From Hydrogenophaga sp. RAC07 (GTDB lineage: Bacteria; Pseudomonadota; Gammaproteobacteria; Burkholderiales; Burkholderiaceae_C): a stretch of 64,000 nucleotides of DNA. Below the pieces are notes generated by a model. It saw only the letters and a list, made by a program, of their open reading frames with translations, did not search any database and was not told the origin of the DNA. The position numbers and the translations under genes were made by a program. Shown here piece by piece: positions 9,283 through 19,172 of the stretch (position 1 is its first letter; each line of letters starts with the position of its first letter). The DNA is taken from positions 3,410,001 to 3,474,000 of the forward strand of contig NZ_CP016449.1 of the NCBI RefSeq assembly GCF_001713375.1. Direction: 5' to 3'.

Positions 9283-11930
9283 GACGGGAACTCCAGAAAA
9301 AAGGTGGCGCCTTGTCCGGGCTGGCTCTCGGCCCACACGCGTCCACCCATGCGTTGCACGGCTTTGGCCACCAGCGCCAGACCCAGGCCGGTGCCCTGGT
9401 AGTCCTCGGCGCGCTGCAGGCGCTGAAAGATGCCGAAGATGCGGTCGTGGTATTTCATGTCGAAACCCACGCCGTTGTCACGCACCCAGAGCATGCGCCG
9501 CTCGCCTTCGGTGCGGGAACCGATTTCCACCTCGGGCTGCGCCCGGGTGCGGCTGAACTTGATGGCGTTGCCAACGAGGTTGCGCAGCACCACGGCCATG
9601 CCCTCGCGGTCGAGCCGCAACTCCATGGGCTCCAACTGCAGGCTCAGGCGCACCCGGGTGGTTTCAATATCGGCGCTGTGGCCTTCGATCACCTGGGCCA
9701 CCAACGCGGGCACGTCCACCCGCTGGTGCTCCATGGCGCGGCGCTCCATGCGCGAATAGTCGAGCAGCCCGGAAATCAGGTCGCCCATCTGCCGCACGCC
9801 GCGGCGGATGCGCGTCAGAAACTGGCGACCTTCTTCGTTGAGCAGGCTGCTGTGCTCTTCTTCGAGCAGCTGGCTGTAGCCATCGATCCCGCGCAGCGGC
9901 GCCTTGAGGTCGTGCGACACGGTGTACGAGAAAGCTTCGAGTTCCTCGTTGAGACCGCGCAGCTGGGCGGTGCGTTCGTTCACGCGTTGCTCCAGCGCGG
10001 CGTTGGTCTGTTCCAGCGTGGCCTGCGCCTGCTTGAGCTGGGTGATGTCCAGCAAGGTCCCGCTGTAACTGTAGAACCCGGCAGTGGCCATGGGCCGGCT
10101 CTGCACGCTGCCGCGAAACCAGCGCAGGGGTCCCAGGTCGGGGTGGCGGCGGAACTCGGCGGTGCTCATGGACGTGTCGTGGGGGATGGCACGCATGAAA
10201 AGGTCCACCCGCTTCTGGTCGTCGGGGTGGATGTAGGCGAGGTAGGCGGCGAGATCGGACGGTGGCCCCAGCGCTTCGTCGCGCCCCGTGTTGCGGTACA
10301 TCTGGCGCGACCACCAGATGCTGTGGCTCTGGGTGTCGTACTCCCAGCTGCCCAGCCCCGCCATGGACTCGGCCAGCTCCAGCAGGTCTTTTTGTTTGCC
10401 GATCGCGGCGTCGGCCTGCAGCCGCTCGGTGATGTCCTTGACGGTCGCGAACAGGTGCTTGAGCGTGCCGTCGGGGTTGCGCACTGCGCGCACGTCGAGC
10501 TCGGTGTGCACGAAGCTGCCGTCCTTGCGCACGAAACGCTTCTGCATCATGTAGTTGTCGGTCCCGTTGGTCAGCATCGCGTCGCGCAGGGCGAGGTTGC
10601 GGTCCAGGTCGGGCTGGGGCGTCATCTCGGACCAGGTCATGCGCAGCAGCTCTTCGCGCGAATAGCCCAGGATCGTGCAGAGCTGGCTGTTGACCTGCAC
10701 CCAGCGCGTGGAGCCTGGCGCCGAAATGGCCATGCCGATGAAAGGCAGCTCGTAGAACAGGCGCAGGAACTCGGCCTGTTCCTGCTGCGCGAGCTGCGCC
10801 TCTTTCTGCACCGTGATGTCAAGCAAGACGCCACTGATGCTGGTGATGGTGCCCTGTGCATCGCGGCTCAGCGTGGTGCGGTCGTCCACCCAGACCCAGC
10901 TTCCGTCGGCGCAGCGCAACCGGTATTCCTGGCGGTGCTCGTCGGGGCCGTCCTTGAAATAACGGGCCGCCTCCAGCTTCACGCGCTCGATGTCGTCGGG
11001 GTGGATCAGGCCTGCGTAGTGCCGATCACCGCGCAAGAGGTCGGCAGGCTGGTAACCCCACTGGTCCACCGACTCGCTCACATAGCTCATCGGCCAACCG
11101 GGCTCGTTGTTCCATTCGACCACCACCACGGGCGAGCGATCGACCAGGTCCACCAGGTGCCGGAGCTGGCCTTGACCGGCCTGCAGCCGCTCGGCCATGC
11201 GGTCGGCCTCACTGCCGATCATGGCGAGTTCGTCGCGCCCTTGCAGTGCCACGCGCGCCTGCAGTTCGCCGTTGCCCATGCGCTGCAGGGTCGACGCGAG
11301 GTGCTGGGCCCGACGAAACCACACCAGGTGCATCAGCAGGGCCAACAACGCGGCCACACCCAGCAGCGTCAGGCTTTCGCGCAACGCGTCTTCTCGCAGG
11401 TCGGCCAGGCGCACCGCCCGCGGCAGGCTCAGGTCGACCACGGTGACGAGGCGCCGGCCTGTGGTGAGGGGGGCAATGCCCACCAACTGCTGCGAGGACG
11501 GCAGGTGCAGGATCCGGATGGCCACATTCGAGAGGTCGCTGAACACGACGTTGTTGACCTCGGCGAGGTCGGCACGCTGGCGCAGTACCTCGCCGAAGGC
11601 CAGGCCGATGTCCGACCGCACCAGCGAAGCTTCCACCAGACTGTCGCGATCGAGCAGGTAGATGTGGCGCATGCCGCTGTACAGGCCAAGTCCTCCGACC
11701 AGGCGGCGCAACAGCGTCGGGTTGTCCACGGCAGCCGAGGAGTCCAGGCGGCTTTGCTCGACACTCATGCGCTCGCGCAGGCGCCGGGTCTCCTGGTCAA
11801 TCACCTGCACGTCCAGATTGCCCACCTGCACCACGTGGCTGATGACGGACGCGGTCAGAGCGAACAGCACCAGCACCAGGGGCGCCAGCAAACGCCCGGG
11901 CAAGGTCATGCGGGAAAACAGCGACTTCAT
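9279..11930 (-). CDS. membrane multi-PAS sensor histidine kinase
   Basis: This 883-residue membrane kinase has a first helix at about residues 12-32, a periplasmic segment to about 190, a second helix (SLTLLGVAALLALLMHLVWF) and a HAMP-like linker. Three PAS domains with PAC motifs follow (about 270-640, e.g. RLRCADGSWVWVDDRT). Next come a coiled coil, HisKA with phospho-acceptor H673 in YTVSHDLKAPLRG, and an HATPase with NLVGNAIKFS, DNGVGFD and GTGLGLALV. The start at 11930 overlaps the stop of the binding lipoprotein gene by ATGA, and its own stop overlaps the response regulator start. The obvious reading is that the periplasmic lipoprotein presents a ligand to this kinase. Confidence 0.93.
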   Translation of the reverse strand: MKSLFSRMTLPGRLLAPLVLVLFALTASVISHVVQVGNLDVQVIDQETRRLRERMSVEQSRLDSSAAVDNPTLLRRLVGGLGLYSGMRHIYLLDRDSLVEASLVRSDIGLAFGEVLRQRADLAEVNNVVFSDLSNVAIRILHLPSSQQLVGIAPLTTGRRLVTVVDLSLPRAVRLADLREDALRESLTLLGVAALLALLMHLVWFRRAQHLASTLQRMGNGELQARVALQGRDELAMIGSEADRMAERLQAGQGQLRHLVDLVDRSPVVVVEWNNEPGWPMSYVSESVDQWGYQPADLLRGDRHYAGLIHPDDIERVKLEAARYFKDGPDEHRQEYRLRCADGSWVWVDDRTTLSRDAQGTITSISGVLLDITVQKEAQLAQQEQAEFLRLFYELPFIGMAISAPGSTRWVQVNSQLCTILGYSREELLRMTWSEMTPQPDLDRNLALRDAMLTNGTDNYMMQKRFVRKDGSFVHTELDVRAVRNPDGTLKHLFATVKDITERLQADAAIGKQKDLLELAESMAGLGSWEYDTQSHSIWWSRQMYRNTGRDEALGPPSDLAAYLAYIHPDDQKRVDLFMRAIPHDTSMSTAEFRRHPDLGPLRWFRGSVQSRPMATAGFYSYSGTLLDITQLKQAQATLEQTNAALEQRVNERTAQLRGLNEELEAFSYTVSHDLKAPLRGIDGYSQLLEEEHSSLLNEEGRQFLTRIRRGVRQMGDLISGLLDYSRMERRAMEHQRVDVPALVAQVIEGHSADIETTRVRLSLQLEPMELRLDREGMAVVLRNLVGNAIKFSRTRAQPEVEIGSRTEGERRMLWVRDNGVGFDMKYHDRIFGIFQRLQRAEDYQGTGLGLALVAKAVQRMGGRVWAESQPGQGATFFLEFPS

Positions 11931-12967
11931 GGCGCTTTGCCGCCCGCCTGCAGGCGCTGCATGGGCGCGCCGTCGATGAGTTCTTGCCAGCGTGGCGTGC
12001 GCTGGAGCAGCCCGATCGACTGCAGGGCGCCGGCAACGATCAAGGCTTTTTCCACCAGCGGTGGTGGGTCGCCCTGCAGTTCTTGCGCGCAAGCGCCGGC
12101 GGATTGAAATGCCAGTCCCCCCAACACCGCCTGGTAGGCAGCCGGCGACAGGTCGGTGCCCCGCGACAGCAACTCCGCTGCGCCGGGCAAGTCGCGCGTG
12201 AACAGGTCCAGGCCGGCGTACCAGGCTCGCAGCAAAGCGTCCACCGCTTCGGGGCGCTGCTCCAGCACGTCGGTGCGCACCACCAGCACATCCAGGATCT
12301 CGCCCGGGAGTTCGCGGCTGTCGAAGATCCGACGAAAGCCGGCGGCTTCGATCGCGCCCGCCAGAGGCTCGTAGGTCACGGCCGCCGCGGCCTGGCCCGA
12401 CAGCAGCGCCTCGAGATGGCGGGCGACTTCGATGTTGGTCACCTTCACGTCGGCGCGTGTCAGACCGGCTTTCTGCAAGGTGCGTTGCAGCAGCAGGGCG
12501 CCCACGGCCGAGTCTTCCACCGCGACGAATTCACCCTTGAGCTGTGCCGCCGAGGTGATGCGCGGCGCCGCCAGCACCGCATCGCCGCCGGTGGACTCGT
12601 CCAGCACCGCCACGATGCGCACCGGCACACCGCTGTCAACCAGACGCAGGGTTTCATCGAGCGTGAGCGTGGCCGCGTCGAGCAGGCCATTGCGCAGGTG
12701 GCGCAGCGTTTCGGATGCCGACGCCAGTTCCACCACCCGCAGCTGTTTTGCATCGGCCAGGCCACGGTCGCGCGCCAGCACCAGCGGGTCGTAACCGACC
12801 CAGGGGTTCATGCCCACCGTGATGGGCGGTACGACCGACTCACCACAGGCCGCCAGCGACAGCAGCATGGCCGCCATCAGCACTCGCCAGCCACGGCGCA
12901 ACCATCTGCCCGGCAGATCACCCCTCCCTTGTCCACCCGCCCTCGAAGGGCTTGCGCCATGTTTCAT
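11927..12967 (-). CDS. NMT1/TauA-type solute-binding lipoprotein coupled to a kinase
   Basis: This 346-residue periplasmic binding protein is of the SsuA/TauA/NMT1 class. After an Arg-rich N-terminus comes a lipoprotein signal with lipobox LAAC (MAAMLLSLAACGES). The fold begins with ITVGMNPWVGYDPLVLARD and contains LDAATLTLDETLRLVDSG, RIVAVLDESTGGDAVLAAP and AAAVTYEPLAGAI, all standard for the family. The start is taken at 12967; a Met closer to the lipobox is possible. No permease or ATPase for this class lies next to it. It sits first in an operon with a membrane kinase, so a sensory role is more likely than transport. The ligand is unknown. Confidence 0.88.
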   Translation of the reverse strand: MKHGASPSRAGGQGRGDLPGRWLRRGWRVLMAAMLLSLAACGESVVPPITVGMNPWVGYDPLVLARDRGLADAKQLRVVELASASETLRHLRNGLLDAATLTLDETLRLVDSGVPVRIVAVLDESTGGDAVLAAPRITSAAQLKGEFVAVEDSAVGALLLQRTLQKAGLTRADVKVTNIEVARHLEALLSGQAAAAVTYEPLAGAIEAAGFRRIFDSRELPGEILDVLVVRTDVLEQRPEAVDALLRAWYAGLDLFTRDLPGAAELLSRGTDLSPAAYQAVLGGLAFQSAGACAQELQGDPPPLVEKALIVAGALQSIGLLQRTPRWQELIDGAPMQRLQAGGKAP

Positions 12968-13175
12968 AAGCACGTGTTGTCGGTCCGCCTGCAAGCACAG
13001 GAACACCCGCAACATTCTGTTGCAGATACCGTACCCAGTGTAGGGGCCTGTGGTCGCGTTCGCGTCAGGCGACCACAACACAGGCCCATTCGGCGCGCAA
13101 AAAGTCCACATCCACGCGGCCTGGCATCCCGCTCGGCATACTGAACCTTTGCCCTTGAACGTGAACTCACCCCGC

Positions 13176-13874
13176 ATGATTGAAATTTCAGACCTGTCCA
13201 TGCACTACCAGCTGGGCGCCGCACGCATCGACGTGTTGCGCGCGGTGAACCTCTCGGTGGCCGCCGGTGAACGCGTGGCCATCACCGGGCCGTCGGGTTC
13301 GGGCAAAACCTCCTTGTTGCTGCTGCTCTCGGGCCTGGAGCGCCCGGCCAGCGGGCGGGTGGCCATCGACGGCACCGAGTTGGGCGGCATGGACGCCGAT
13401 GCCCTGGCCGACCTGCGCCGCGACCGCATCGGCATCGTGTTCCAGTCGTTCCACCTGCTGCCCAGCCTGAGCGCGCTGGACAACGTCGCCCTGCCGCTGC
13501 AGATGGCCAACCGCCCGGACGCGCACGAGCGCGCGGCCGCACTGCTCCAGCGCGTGGGTCTGGGCGAGAGGCAGGGCCACTACCCGAGCCAGCTCTCGGG
13601 CGGCGAACAACAGCGCGTGGCCATTGCCCGCGCGCTGGTGCACCGCCCGCGCCTGCTGCTCGCCGACGAGCCCACCGGCAACCTCGACGACCACACCGGC
13701 GAAGCCATCCGCGAACTGCTGTTTGAACTCAACACCGAGGCCGGCACCACGCTGGTGCTGGTGACGCACGACCCCGACTTCGCCACGCGCTGCGACCGCG
13801 TGCTGCGCCTGCACGATGGCCACCTGAACGAAGTCAACACCACCGTGCGGGCCCCCGATGCCGTTTCTGTTTAG
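13176..13874 (+). CDS. ABC transporter ATP-binding protein (LolD/YbbA type)
   Basis: This 232-residue MacB/LolD-class ATPase carries Walker [10 protein letters not shown], the Q loop [11 protein letters not shown], signature [15 protein letters not shown], Walker [14 protein letters not shown] and the switch His in VTHDPDF. Members of this class power mechanotransmission by FtsX-like permeases rather than substrate translocation through a channel. The start at 13176 aligns with the family ([13 protein letters not shown]); a GTG 15 bases earlier is possible. The 3' end overlaps the permease gene by 17 bases. The arrangement matches the YbbA/YbbP pair. The partner hydrolase TesA, often adjacent in enterobacteria, is not here. 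Confidence 0.93.
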   Translation: MIEISDLSMHYQLGAARIDVLRAVNLSVAAGERVAITGPSGSGKTSLLLLLSGLERPASGRVAIDGTELGGMDADALADLRRDRIGIVFQSFHLLPSLSALDNVALPLQMANRPDAHERAAALLQRVGLGERQGHYPSQLSGGEQQRVAIARALVHRPRLLLADEPTGNLDDHTGEAIRELLFELNTEAGTTLVLVTHDPDFATRCDRVLRLHDGHLNEVNTTVRAPDAVSV

Positions 13875-16368
13875 TCTGGCCTGGCGCGACCTGCGCGCCA
13901 GCGGCCGACACCTGTGGATCTTCTGCGCCTGCCTGGTGCTGGGCGTGGCGCTGGTCACGGCCGGTGGCGGCCTCTACCGCCAGGTGGCTGGCGCGCTCGT
14001 GAACGACGCGCGCCTGCTGTTCGGTGGCGATGTGGAGGTGGAGCAGACCGCGCCACTCCCCCCCGACGTGCTGGCCTGGATGAACGGGCGCGCCGATGTG
14101 TCGCGCCTGGTGGAGCTGCGCACCATGCTGCGCACGTCCGATGGCCGGGCCCAGCTCATCGAGCTGCAGAGCGCCGACGCGCGTTACCCGCTGTACGGCA
14201 CGGTGCAACTGGCCCCCGCGGGTGACTTGACCGCGGCGCTGCTGGAGCGCAACGGTGTGTGGGGCGCGGCCCTGGACGCCACGCTCGCCCAACGCCTGAA
14301 CCTTCAACCCGGCGACACGGTGGAGGTGGGCAACCTGCGCCTGCAGGTGCGCGCCCTTGTGGTGCGCCAGCCCGACCGCAGCCTGCGCGCCGACTGGGGT
14401 GGTGCCCCGGTGCTGGTGGCCGACGGGGCGCTGGCCGCCACCGGCCTGGTGCAGCCGCTCAGCCGCGTGGAGTACCACTACCGCGTTCGCACGCCACAGC
14501 CCGCCGCCGCGTGGCGCGACGCCTTCATCGCCGCCTGGCCCGACCTGCAGGCCGAGGTGCGCACGTTTGAAGAACGCAGCGACCGCATGGCCGAGGTGCT
14601 GGGCCAGATCGGCTCGGGGCTGCTGCTCATCGGTTTCTCCGCGCTGTTCATTGGCGGACTTGGTGTGTTCAACAGCGTGCAGGCCTACCTGCAAGGCAAG
14701 CTCGGCACGCTGGCCACGCTGCGCGCCGTGGGCCTGCGCGACGGCCGGCTGGCCGCGCTGGTGCTGTTGCAGATCCTGATGCTGGCGCTGCTCTCCAGCC
14801 TGGGTGGTGTGCTCATCGGCAACGCGCTCGCCCTGGGCGGCACGCTGGCCGCCGCGCAGCAGCTGCCGCTGGCGCCGCTGGTGGCCAGCCTGTGGCTGCC
14901 CTCGCTGGTGGGCCTGAGCTTCGGTGTGTTGACCGCGCTCACGTTTGCGCTGCCCGCGCTGGGCCGCGCACTCTCGGTATCGCCGGCCGCGCTGTTTCGC
15001 GGCATCGACGGCAACACGCTCAAGACGCCCCGACGCGTGTGGTGGCTCACCGGCGGTGTGGCTGCGGTGGTGGGTGTGCTGGTGGTGGCCAGCGTGCCCG
15101 ACGCACGTTTCGGCTTCGCTTTTGTGGTGGCCACGGTGTTGCTGCTGGTGCTGCTCGAAGGCGTGACGCGCCTGCTGCGTGGCCTGGCGCGCCGCCAGCT
15201 CCACCGGCCCGGGGCCACGATGCCGTTTGAACTGCGCCTGGCCATGGCCGGCCTGCAGCGCAGCGACTCACCCTTGCGCGCGGCCCTGCTCTCGCTGGGT
15301 GCCGCGCTCACGCTGCTGGTGGCCTGCACGCTGGTGGTCACCTCGCTCTTGCGCACGGTGAACGAAACCGTGCCCGCCAACGCGCCGGCCATGGTGTTCT
15401 ACGACGTGCAGACCGAGCAGATCCCGTTGCTGCAGGACACGCTCGAAGCGCAGCCTGGCTTGCGCGAGGTCACCACGGCCCCGCTGGTGCTGGGCCGTGT
15501 GATCGAGGTGAACGGCGAAGTGCTGCGCGACAGCAGCGATGGTGAGCGCGTGCGCGAAGCGCGCGACGAGCAGAAGTTCAGCAGCCGCGCCGGCAACATC
15601 GACGACGTGGTGATCCGCAACGGCGCCTGGTGGCCGGCCGACCACAGCGGCGCTCCACTGGTGGCCATGGAAGACCGCGAGGCCGACCAGCTGGGCCTGA
15701 AGGTGGGCGACCAACTGACCTTCGAGATCCTGGGCGCACCGGTGCAGGCCGAGCTCGCCGCCATTTACAGCCAGCAGCGGATGCAGGCGCGCCTGTGGCT
15801 GGAAGGCATCTTCAGCGACGGTGTGCTCGACCCCTACATCACGCGCCACGTGGGCGCCGCCTGGCTGCCCGCCGACCAGGCCCTGGCCGCTCAAGACCAG
15901 CTGGCCGCCGCCGCGCCCAACATCGCCACCGTGCGCACCGAGTCGCTGCTGCGCGAGACGCGTGCGCTCATGGGCCGCGCCAGCACGGGTCTGGCGGTGA
16001 TCGCCGGCGTGTGCCTGGCGGCCAGCCTGCTGGTGCTCGCCAGCGTGGTGGCCAGCAGCCGCGCGCGCCAGGTGTTTGAGGCCACGGTGATGCACGCCGT
16101 CGGTGCGCGCCTGACCAGTCTGCGGCGTGTGCTGTATTGGGAATACCTGCTGCTCGCGGTGGTGACCGCCGGTTTTGCCATGCTGGCCGGCAGCGCGCTG
16201 GCCACCGGCCTGCTGCGCTGGCGGCTCGACCTGGACCCCATGGGCCTGTACTGGACCGGCGCGCTCACCGCGCTGGGGGTCAGCGGTGTGAGCCTGGGGC
16301 TGGGTGCGCGCTACCTGCTCGCGCAGATGCGGCTGAACCCGGCCATGCTGCTGCGCAGCGGCACCTGA
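13858..16368 (+). CDS. FtsX-like ABC permease (YbbP type)
   Basis: This 836-residue large permease has two FtsX modules. It opens with one TM helix ([21 protein letters not shown]), has a first periplasmic domain (about 45-245), a three-helix FtsX block (about 255-370), another pair of helices (about 390-440 and 475-500), a second periplasmic region (about 505-690) and a final FtsX block (about 710-830, with [19 protein letters not shown]). The overlap with the ATPase gene and this domain order identify a YbbAP-type complex. Its substrate is not established; lipid, lipoprotein or toxic-compound handling are proposals for the family. It ends one base before a convergent cupin gene. Confidence 0.92.
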   Translation: MPFLFSLAWRDLRASGRHLWIFCACLVLGVALVTAGGGLYRQVAGALVNDARLLFGGDVEVEQTAPLPPDVLAWMNGRADVSRLVELRTMLRTSDGRAQLIELQSADARYPLYGTVQLAPAGDLTAALLERNGVWGAALDATLAQRLNLQPGDTVEVGNLRLQVRALVVRQPDRSLRADWGGAPVLVADGALAATGLVQPLSRVEYHYRVRTPQPAAAWRDAFIAAWPDLQAEVRTFEERSDRMAEVLGQIGSGLLLIGFSALFIGGLGVFNSVQAYLQGKLGTLATLRAVGLRDGRLAALVLLQILMLALLSSLGGVLIGNALALGGTLAAAQQLPLAPLVASLWLPSLVGLSFGVLTALTFALPALGRALSVSPAALFRGIDGNTLKTPRRVWWLTGGVAAVVGVLVVASVPDARFGFAFVVATVLLLVLLEGVTRLLRGLARRQLHRPGATMPFELRLAMAGLQRSDSPLRAALLSLGAALTLLVACTLVVTSLLRTVNETVPANAPAMVFYDVQTEQIPLLQDTLEAQPGLREVTTAPLVLGRVIEVNGEVLRDSSDGERVREARDEQKFSSRAGNIDDVVIRNGAWWPADHSGAPLVAMEDREADQLGLKVGDQLTFEILGAPVQAELAAIYSQQRMQARLWLEGIFSDGVLDPYITRHVGAAWLPADQALAAQDQLAAAAPNIATVRTESLLRETRALMGRASTGLAVIAGVCLAASLLVLASVVASSRARQVFEATVMHAVGARLTSLRRVLYWEYLLLAVVTAGFAMLAGSALATGLLRWRLDLDPMGLYWTGALTALGVSGVSLGLGARYLLAQMRLNPAMLLRSGT

Positions 16369-17055
16369 TCAAGCGGCGAACGCAGGCTCCAGGAAGGTGG
16401 CGCCCAGGTGGCCCACCTTCACCCAGATCAACGCGCCCTCGGGGCCGGTGAAGGGCGTGTGCTGGCTCCAGCGCGGGTTGCGCAGCCAGCTGTGGCGCGG
16501 GTAGGTGCCGTGCTCGTCGCGAAACACACCTTCCAGCACAAAGATCTCTTCACCACCGGGATGGCGGTGCGGGTTGAACTGTGTGTGGGGCGCCCAGCGC
16601 ACCAGCGCCGTGCTCACGCCGTCGTGCTCGTGCAGCGGCATCACTGTGAGTCCCGGCACCAGACCCTGACGCCAGGGTTCGGTGAGCGTGTTGATGCGCA
16701 CGGGCGTGAGGTCGTCGGCGGCGAACTGCCACAGCTTCACCAGCAACACGCAGCCGGGCACCGAAAACGGCGCGTGGCGCGTGCCGGGTGGGTTGCGCAG
16801 GTAGGTGCCGGCCGGGTGGTCGCCGGTCTCGTCCGAAAACACACCCTCGAGCACCAGGATTTCCTCGCCGCCGCCGTGGGTGTGCGCATCAAAGCGCGAG
16901 CCGGGTGCATAACGCACCACGCTGGTGGCACGTGCCACCTCGTTGCCCACGCGGTCGAGCAGGCGGCGCTCCACCCCCGGCAAGGGCGAGGGCTGCCAGA
17001 TGGCCGTGTCTGCCCGGTCGGTGGCGCGCAGGGAAAAGTCGTTGTTGAGGTTCAT
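16369..17055 (-). CDS. tandem cupin protein (ChrR-like cupin domains)
   Basis: This 228-residue protein has two cupin domains. Each has the metal-binding pattern of the anti-sigma-factor ChrR cupin class: FDAHTHGGGEEILVLEGVF (about residues 55-75) and FNPHRHPGGEEIFVLEGVF (about 165-185), with later RNPPGTRHAPFS and RNPRWSQHTPFT. The duplicated His/Glu sets predict two Zn or Fe/Mn sites. There is no zinc anti-sigma N-terminal domain and no sigma factor nearby, so it is more likely an enzyme or oxidative sensor than a ChrR regulator. The start was chosen at 17055 because homology starts soon after and upstream frame is low quality. Confidence 0.88.
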   Translation of the reverse strand: MNLNNDFSLRATDRADTAIWQPSPLPGVERRLLDRVGNEVARATSVVRYAPGSRFDAHTHGGGEEILVLEGVFSDETGDHPAGTYLRNPPGTRHAPFSVPGCVLLVKLWQFAADDLTPVRINTLTEPWRQGLVPGLTVMPLHEHDGVSTALVRWAPHTQFNPHRHPGGEEIFVLEGVFRDEHGTYPRHSWLRNPRWSQHTPFTGPEGALIWVKVGHLGATFLEPAFAA

Positions 17056-17212
17056 GGCCAAAAGTCTGTTGCCAGGGGGGATTGCAGCACGGCAGCGACG
17101 GCCCTGCACGTGTGGGCCTTTGTCGCCACCACGGCTTCGTGCGGTGTCGAACAGACACGGACCGGGGCGTTTCGGACACTGGAAGCTTTCGTTTTCAAGT
17201 TCCAAAGATTCC

Positions 17213-18034
17213 ATGAACTGCATCACCACCGCCGACCAGACCTCGCTCTACCTCAAGGACTGGGGCGAGGGCAGTCCCGTCGTGCTGATCCACGGCTGGC
17301 CTTTGAGCGCCGACAGCTGGGACGATCTCGCCATGTCGCTGGTCGAGGCCGGCCACCGCGTCATCTCGTACGACCGGCGCGGGTTCGGCCGCTCGTCACA
17401 ACCCTGGAACGGTTACGACTACGACACCCTGGCCGACGACCTGTGGGAGGTGATGGAGCAGCTCAAGCTGGAAGACGTCACGCTGGTGGGCTTTTCCATG
17501 GGCGGCGGCGAGGTGGCGCGCTACATGTCGCGCCACAACGGCAAGCACGTGGCGCGCACCGCGCTGATTTCGTCGGTGCTGCCGTTTCGCCTGAAGACCC
17601 CCGACAACCCCACGGGCGCGGAAGCCTCCGCCTTCGACAAGACCGCCAAGGCCCTGGGGGACGACCGCGCCAAATTCTTCACCGGCTTCTTCCGTGACTT
17701 CTTCAGCCACGCCTCCCCCGACAGCCGCGTGAGCGACGAGACCCTGCGCTGGGCGCACAACACCGCCATGCAGGCCGGCCTGCGCCCCACCGTGGCCAGC
17801 ATGCGCGCGTTCTCCAGCACCGACTTCCGCCCCGACCTCGCCGCGTTCACGGTGCCCACGCTGCTGATCCACGGCACCGACGACAAAACGGTGCCGATCG
17901 CGGCATCGAGCCGCCTCGCGGCTGCGGGCATCGCCGGGTCGCAGCTCATCGAATACGAAGGCGCACCGCACGGCCTGTTCGTCAGCCACAAGCAGCGCCT
18001 GGCCAAGGACCTGCTGGCGTTTCTGAAAGCCTGA
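17213..18034 (+). CDS. alpha/beta hydrolase, non-haem chloroperoxidase type
   Basis: This 273-residue cytoplasmic alpha/beta hydrolase has the oxyanion-hole HGWP (about 27-30), YDRRGFGRSSQP, nucleophile S95 in GFSMGGGE, acid in LLIHGTDDKTVP and the catalytic His in GAPHGLF near the C-terminus. The DRRGFGRS and GFSMGGGEVARY motifs are typical of cofactor-free bromo/chloroperoxidase-like esterases, whose natural substrates are usually unknown. The start at 17213 fits the family length, and the longer upstream frame overlaps the divergent cupin. It lies 13 bases before the PHB-depolymerase-like gene and may form an operon with it. Confidence 0.92.
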   Translation: MNCITTADQTSLYLKDWGEGSPVVLIHGWPLSADSWDDLAMSLVEAGHRVISYDRRGFGRSSQPWNGYDYDTLADDLWEVMEQLKLEDVTLVGFSMGGGEVARYMSRHNGKHVARTALISSVLPFRLKTPDNPTGAEASAFDKTAKALGDDRAKFFTGFFRDFFSHASPDSRVSDETLRWAHNTAMQAGLRPTVASMRAFSSTDFRPDLAAFTVPTLLIHGTDDKTVPIAASSRLAAAGIAGSQLIEYEGAPHGLFVSHKQRLAKDLLAFLKA

Positions 18035-18047
18035 GAGGCTTCACGCC

Positions 18048-19172
18048 ATGGCCCAGCGCACGGCAGCGTCCAGCTGGTTGAAGCTGTTCAACCGCAACCT
18101 GGCCACGCTCACGCGCAACACGCGCCGTGCGCAGACGCGCGCCGTCAAAACCGCCGTGAAACGCGCGGCCACCCCGAAGCAGCCACCGGCCACACCGGGC
18201 GACTGGCTCAGCGGCATGGCGATCGGCCCCGGCGGCGCGCGCCGCTACCGTCTTTACCGGCCGCCCGCGTTGCAAGCCGGCGAGCGCCTGCCGCTGCTGG
18301 TCATGCTGCACGGCTGCGGCCAGGATGCGGCGGGTTTTGCGCAAAGCACCCGCATGAACGCGCTGGCCAGACGCGAGCGCTTTCTGGTTCTCTACCCCGA
18401 GCAAGACCGCCTGGCCAGCGCCCAGCGTTGCTGGAACTGGTTTGACACGCGCAGCGGGCGCGCCCACGGCGAGGTGTCGCTGATCCTGGCCGCCATCGAC
18501 CAGGTGTGCCTGCTGCAGCCGGTGGACCGGGCCTGCGTGGCCCTCGCGGGCCTGTCGGCCGGCGCCAGCATGGCCGCGCTCATCGCCTCGCGCCACCCGG
18601 CGCGCTTCAAGGCGGTGGTGATGCACTCGGGCATTGCCCCCGGCGCGGCCGACTCCACCGCCACCGCGCTCGCCGCCATGCGTGGGCACCGCATGCCCGC
18701 GCCCTGGTCGCCCCCACCGGGTCAACTGTTGCCGCTGCCGCCGCTGCTGGTGATTCAAGGCAGACGCGATGCCGTGGTGGCCTCCAGCAACGGCGCCGCT
18801 GCGGCCGGCGTGTGGGCACTTGCCGGTGGCGCTGCCGCGGGCGCACCGCGCAGCCAGCAACGCGGCCAGCGCCACCCCATGCAGGTGACCGACTTCAAAC
18901 ACCGCGGGCGCACCGCCGCCACCCTGATCAACGTGGACCAGCTCGGCCACGCCTGGAGCGGTGGCGCAGCCAACCAGCCTTACAGCGACGCGCAAGGGCC
19001 CGACGCCTCGCGACTGGTCTGGGCCTTTGTCTCGAAACAGTTTCCCTCCGCCCGGGCAACCGTGGCAGCCCAGGTGCCGGCGCGCCTGGCCGCACCGCCC
19101 GCCGTCAACATTCCTTTGCTCTTCAACCCCTTCGCGCTCTTCGCGATGAAGGGTGCGACACTCAAACCATGA
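18048..19172 (+). CDS. PHB depolymerase-family esterase
   Basis: This 374-residue protein is of the LpqC/PhaZ-like esterase family, with cleavage of polyester or feruloyl-type ester bonds as the family activity. A basic N-terminal segment (about 1-50) precedes the hydrolase fold. LVMLHGCGQDAAGF gives the oxyanion loop, S170 in AGLSAGASM is the lipase-box nucleophile, VIQGRRDAVV holds the acid, and DQLGHAWSGG has the catalytic His. No clear signal peptide is present, so an intracellular role is possible. Its stop overlaps the start of the protease gene (ATGA at 19169-19172), so the two are translationally coupled. Confidence 0.92.
   Translation: MAQRTAASSWLKLFNRNLATLTRNTRRAQTRAVKTAVKRAATPKQPPATPGDWLSGMAIGPGGARRYRLYRPPALQAGERLPLLVMLHGCGQDAAGFAQSTRMNALARRERFLVLYPEQDRLASAQRCWNWFDTRSGRAHGEVSLILAAIDQVCLLQPVDRACVALAGLSAGASMAALIASRHPARFKAVVMHSGIAPGAADSTATALAAMRGHRMPAPWSPPPGQLLPLPPLLVIQGRRDAVVASSNGAAAAGVWALAGGAAAGAPRSQQRGQRHPMQVTDFKHRGRTAATLINVDQLGHAWSGGAANQPYSDAQGPDASRLVWAFVSKQFPSARATVAAQVPARLAAPPAVNIPLLFNPFALFAMKGATLKP

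Noticed and set aside
9312..12107. 931-codon plus-strand frame opposite the PAS kinase
   Set aside because: It covers a kinase with all motifs intact; the plus frame is His/Gln-rich and has no domain.
18506..19168. Upstream extension of the trypsin-like protein
   Set aside because: It is a second frame over the esterase gene, and the ATG at 19169 gives the normal coupled start.
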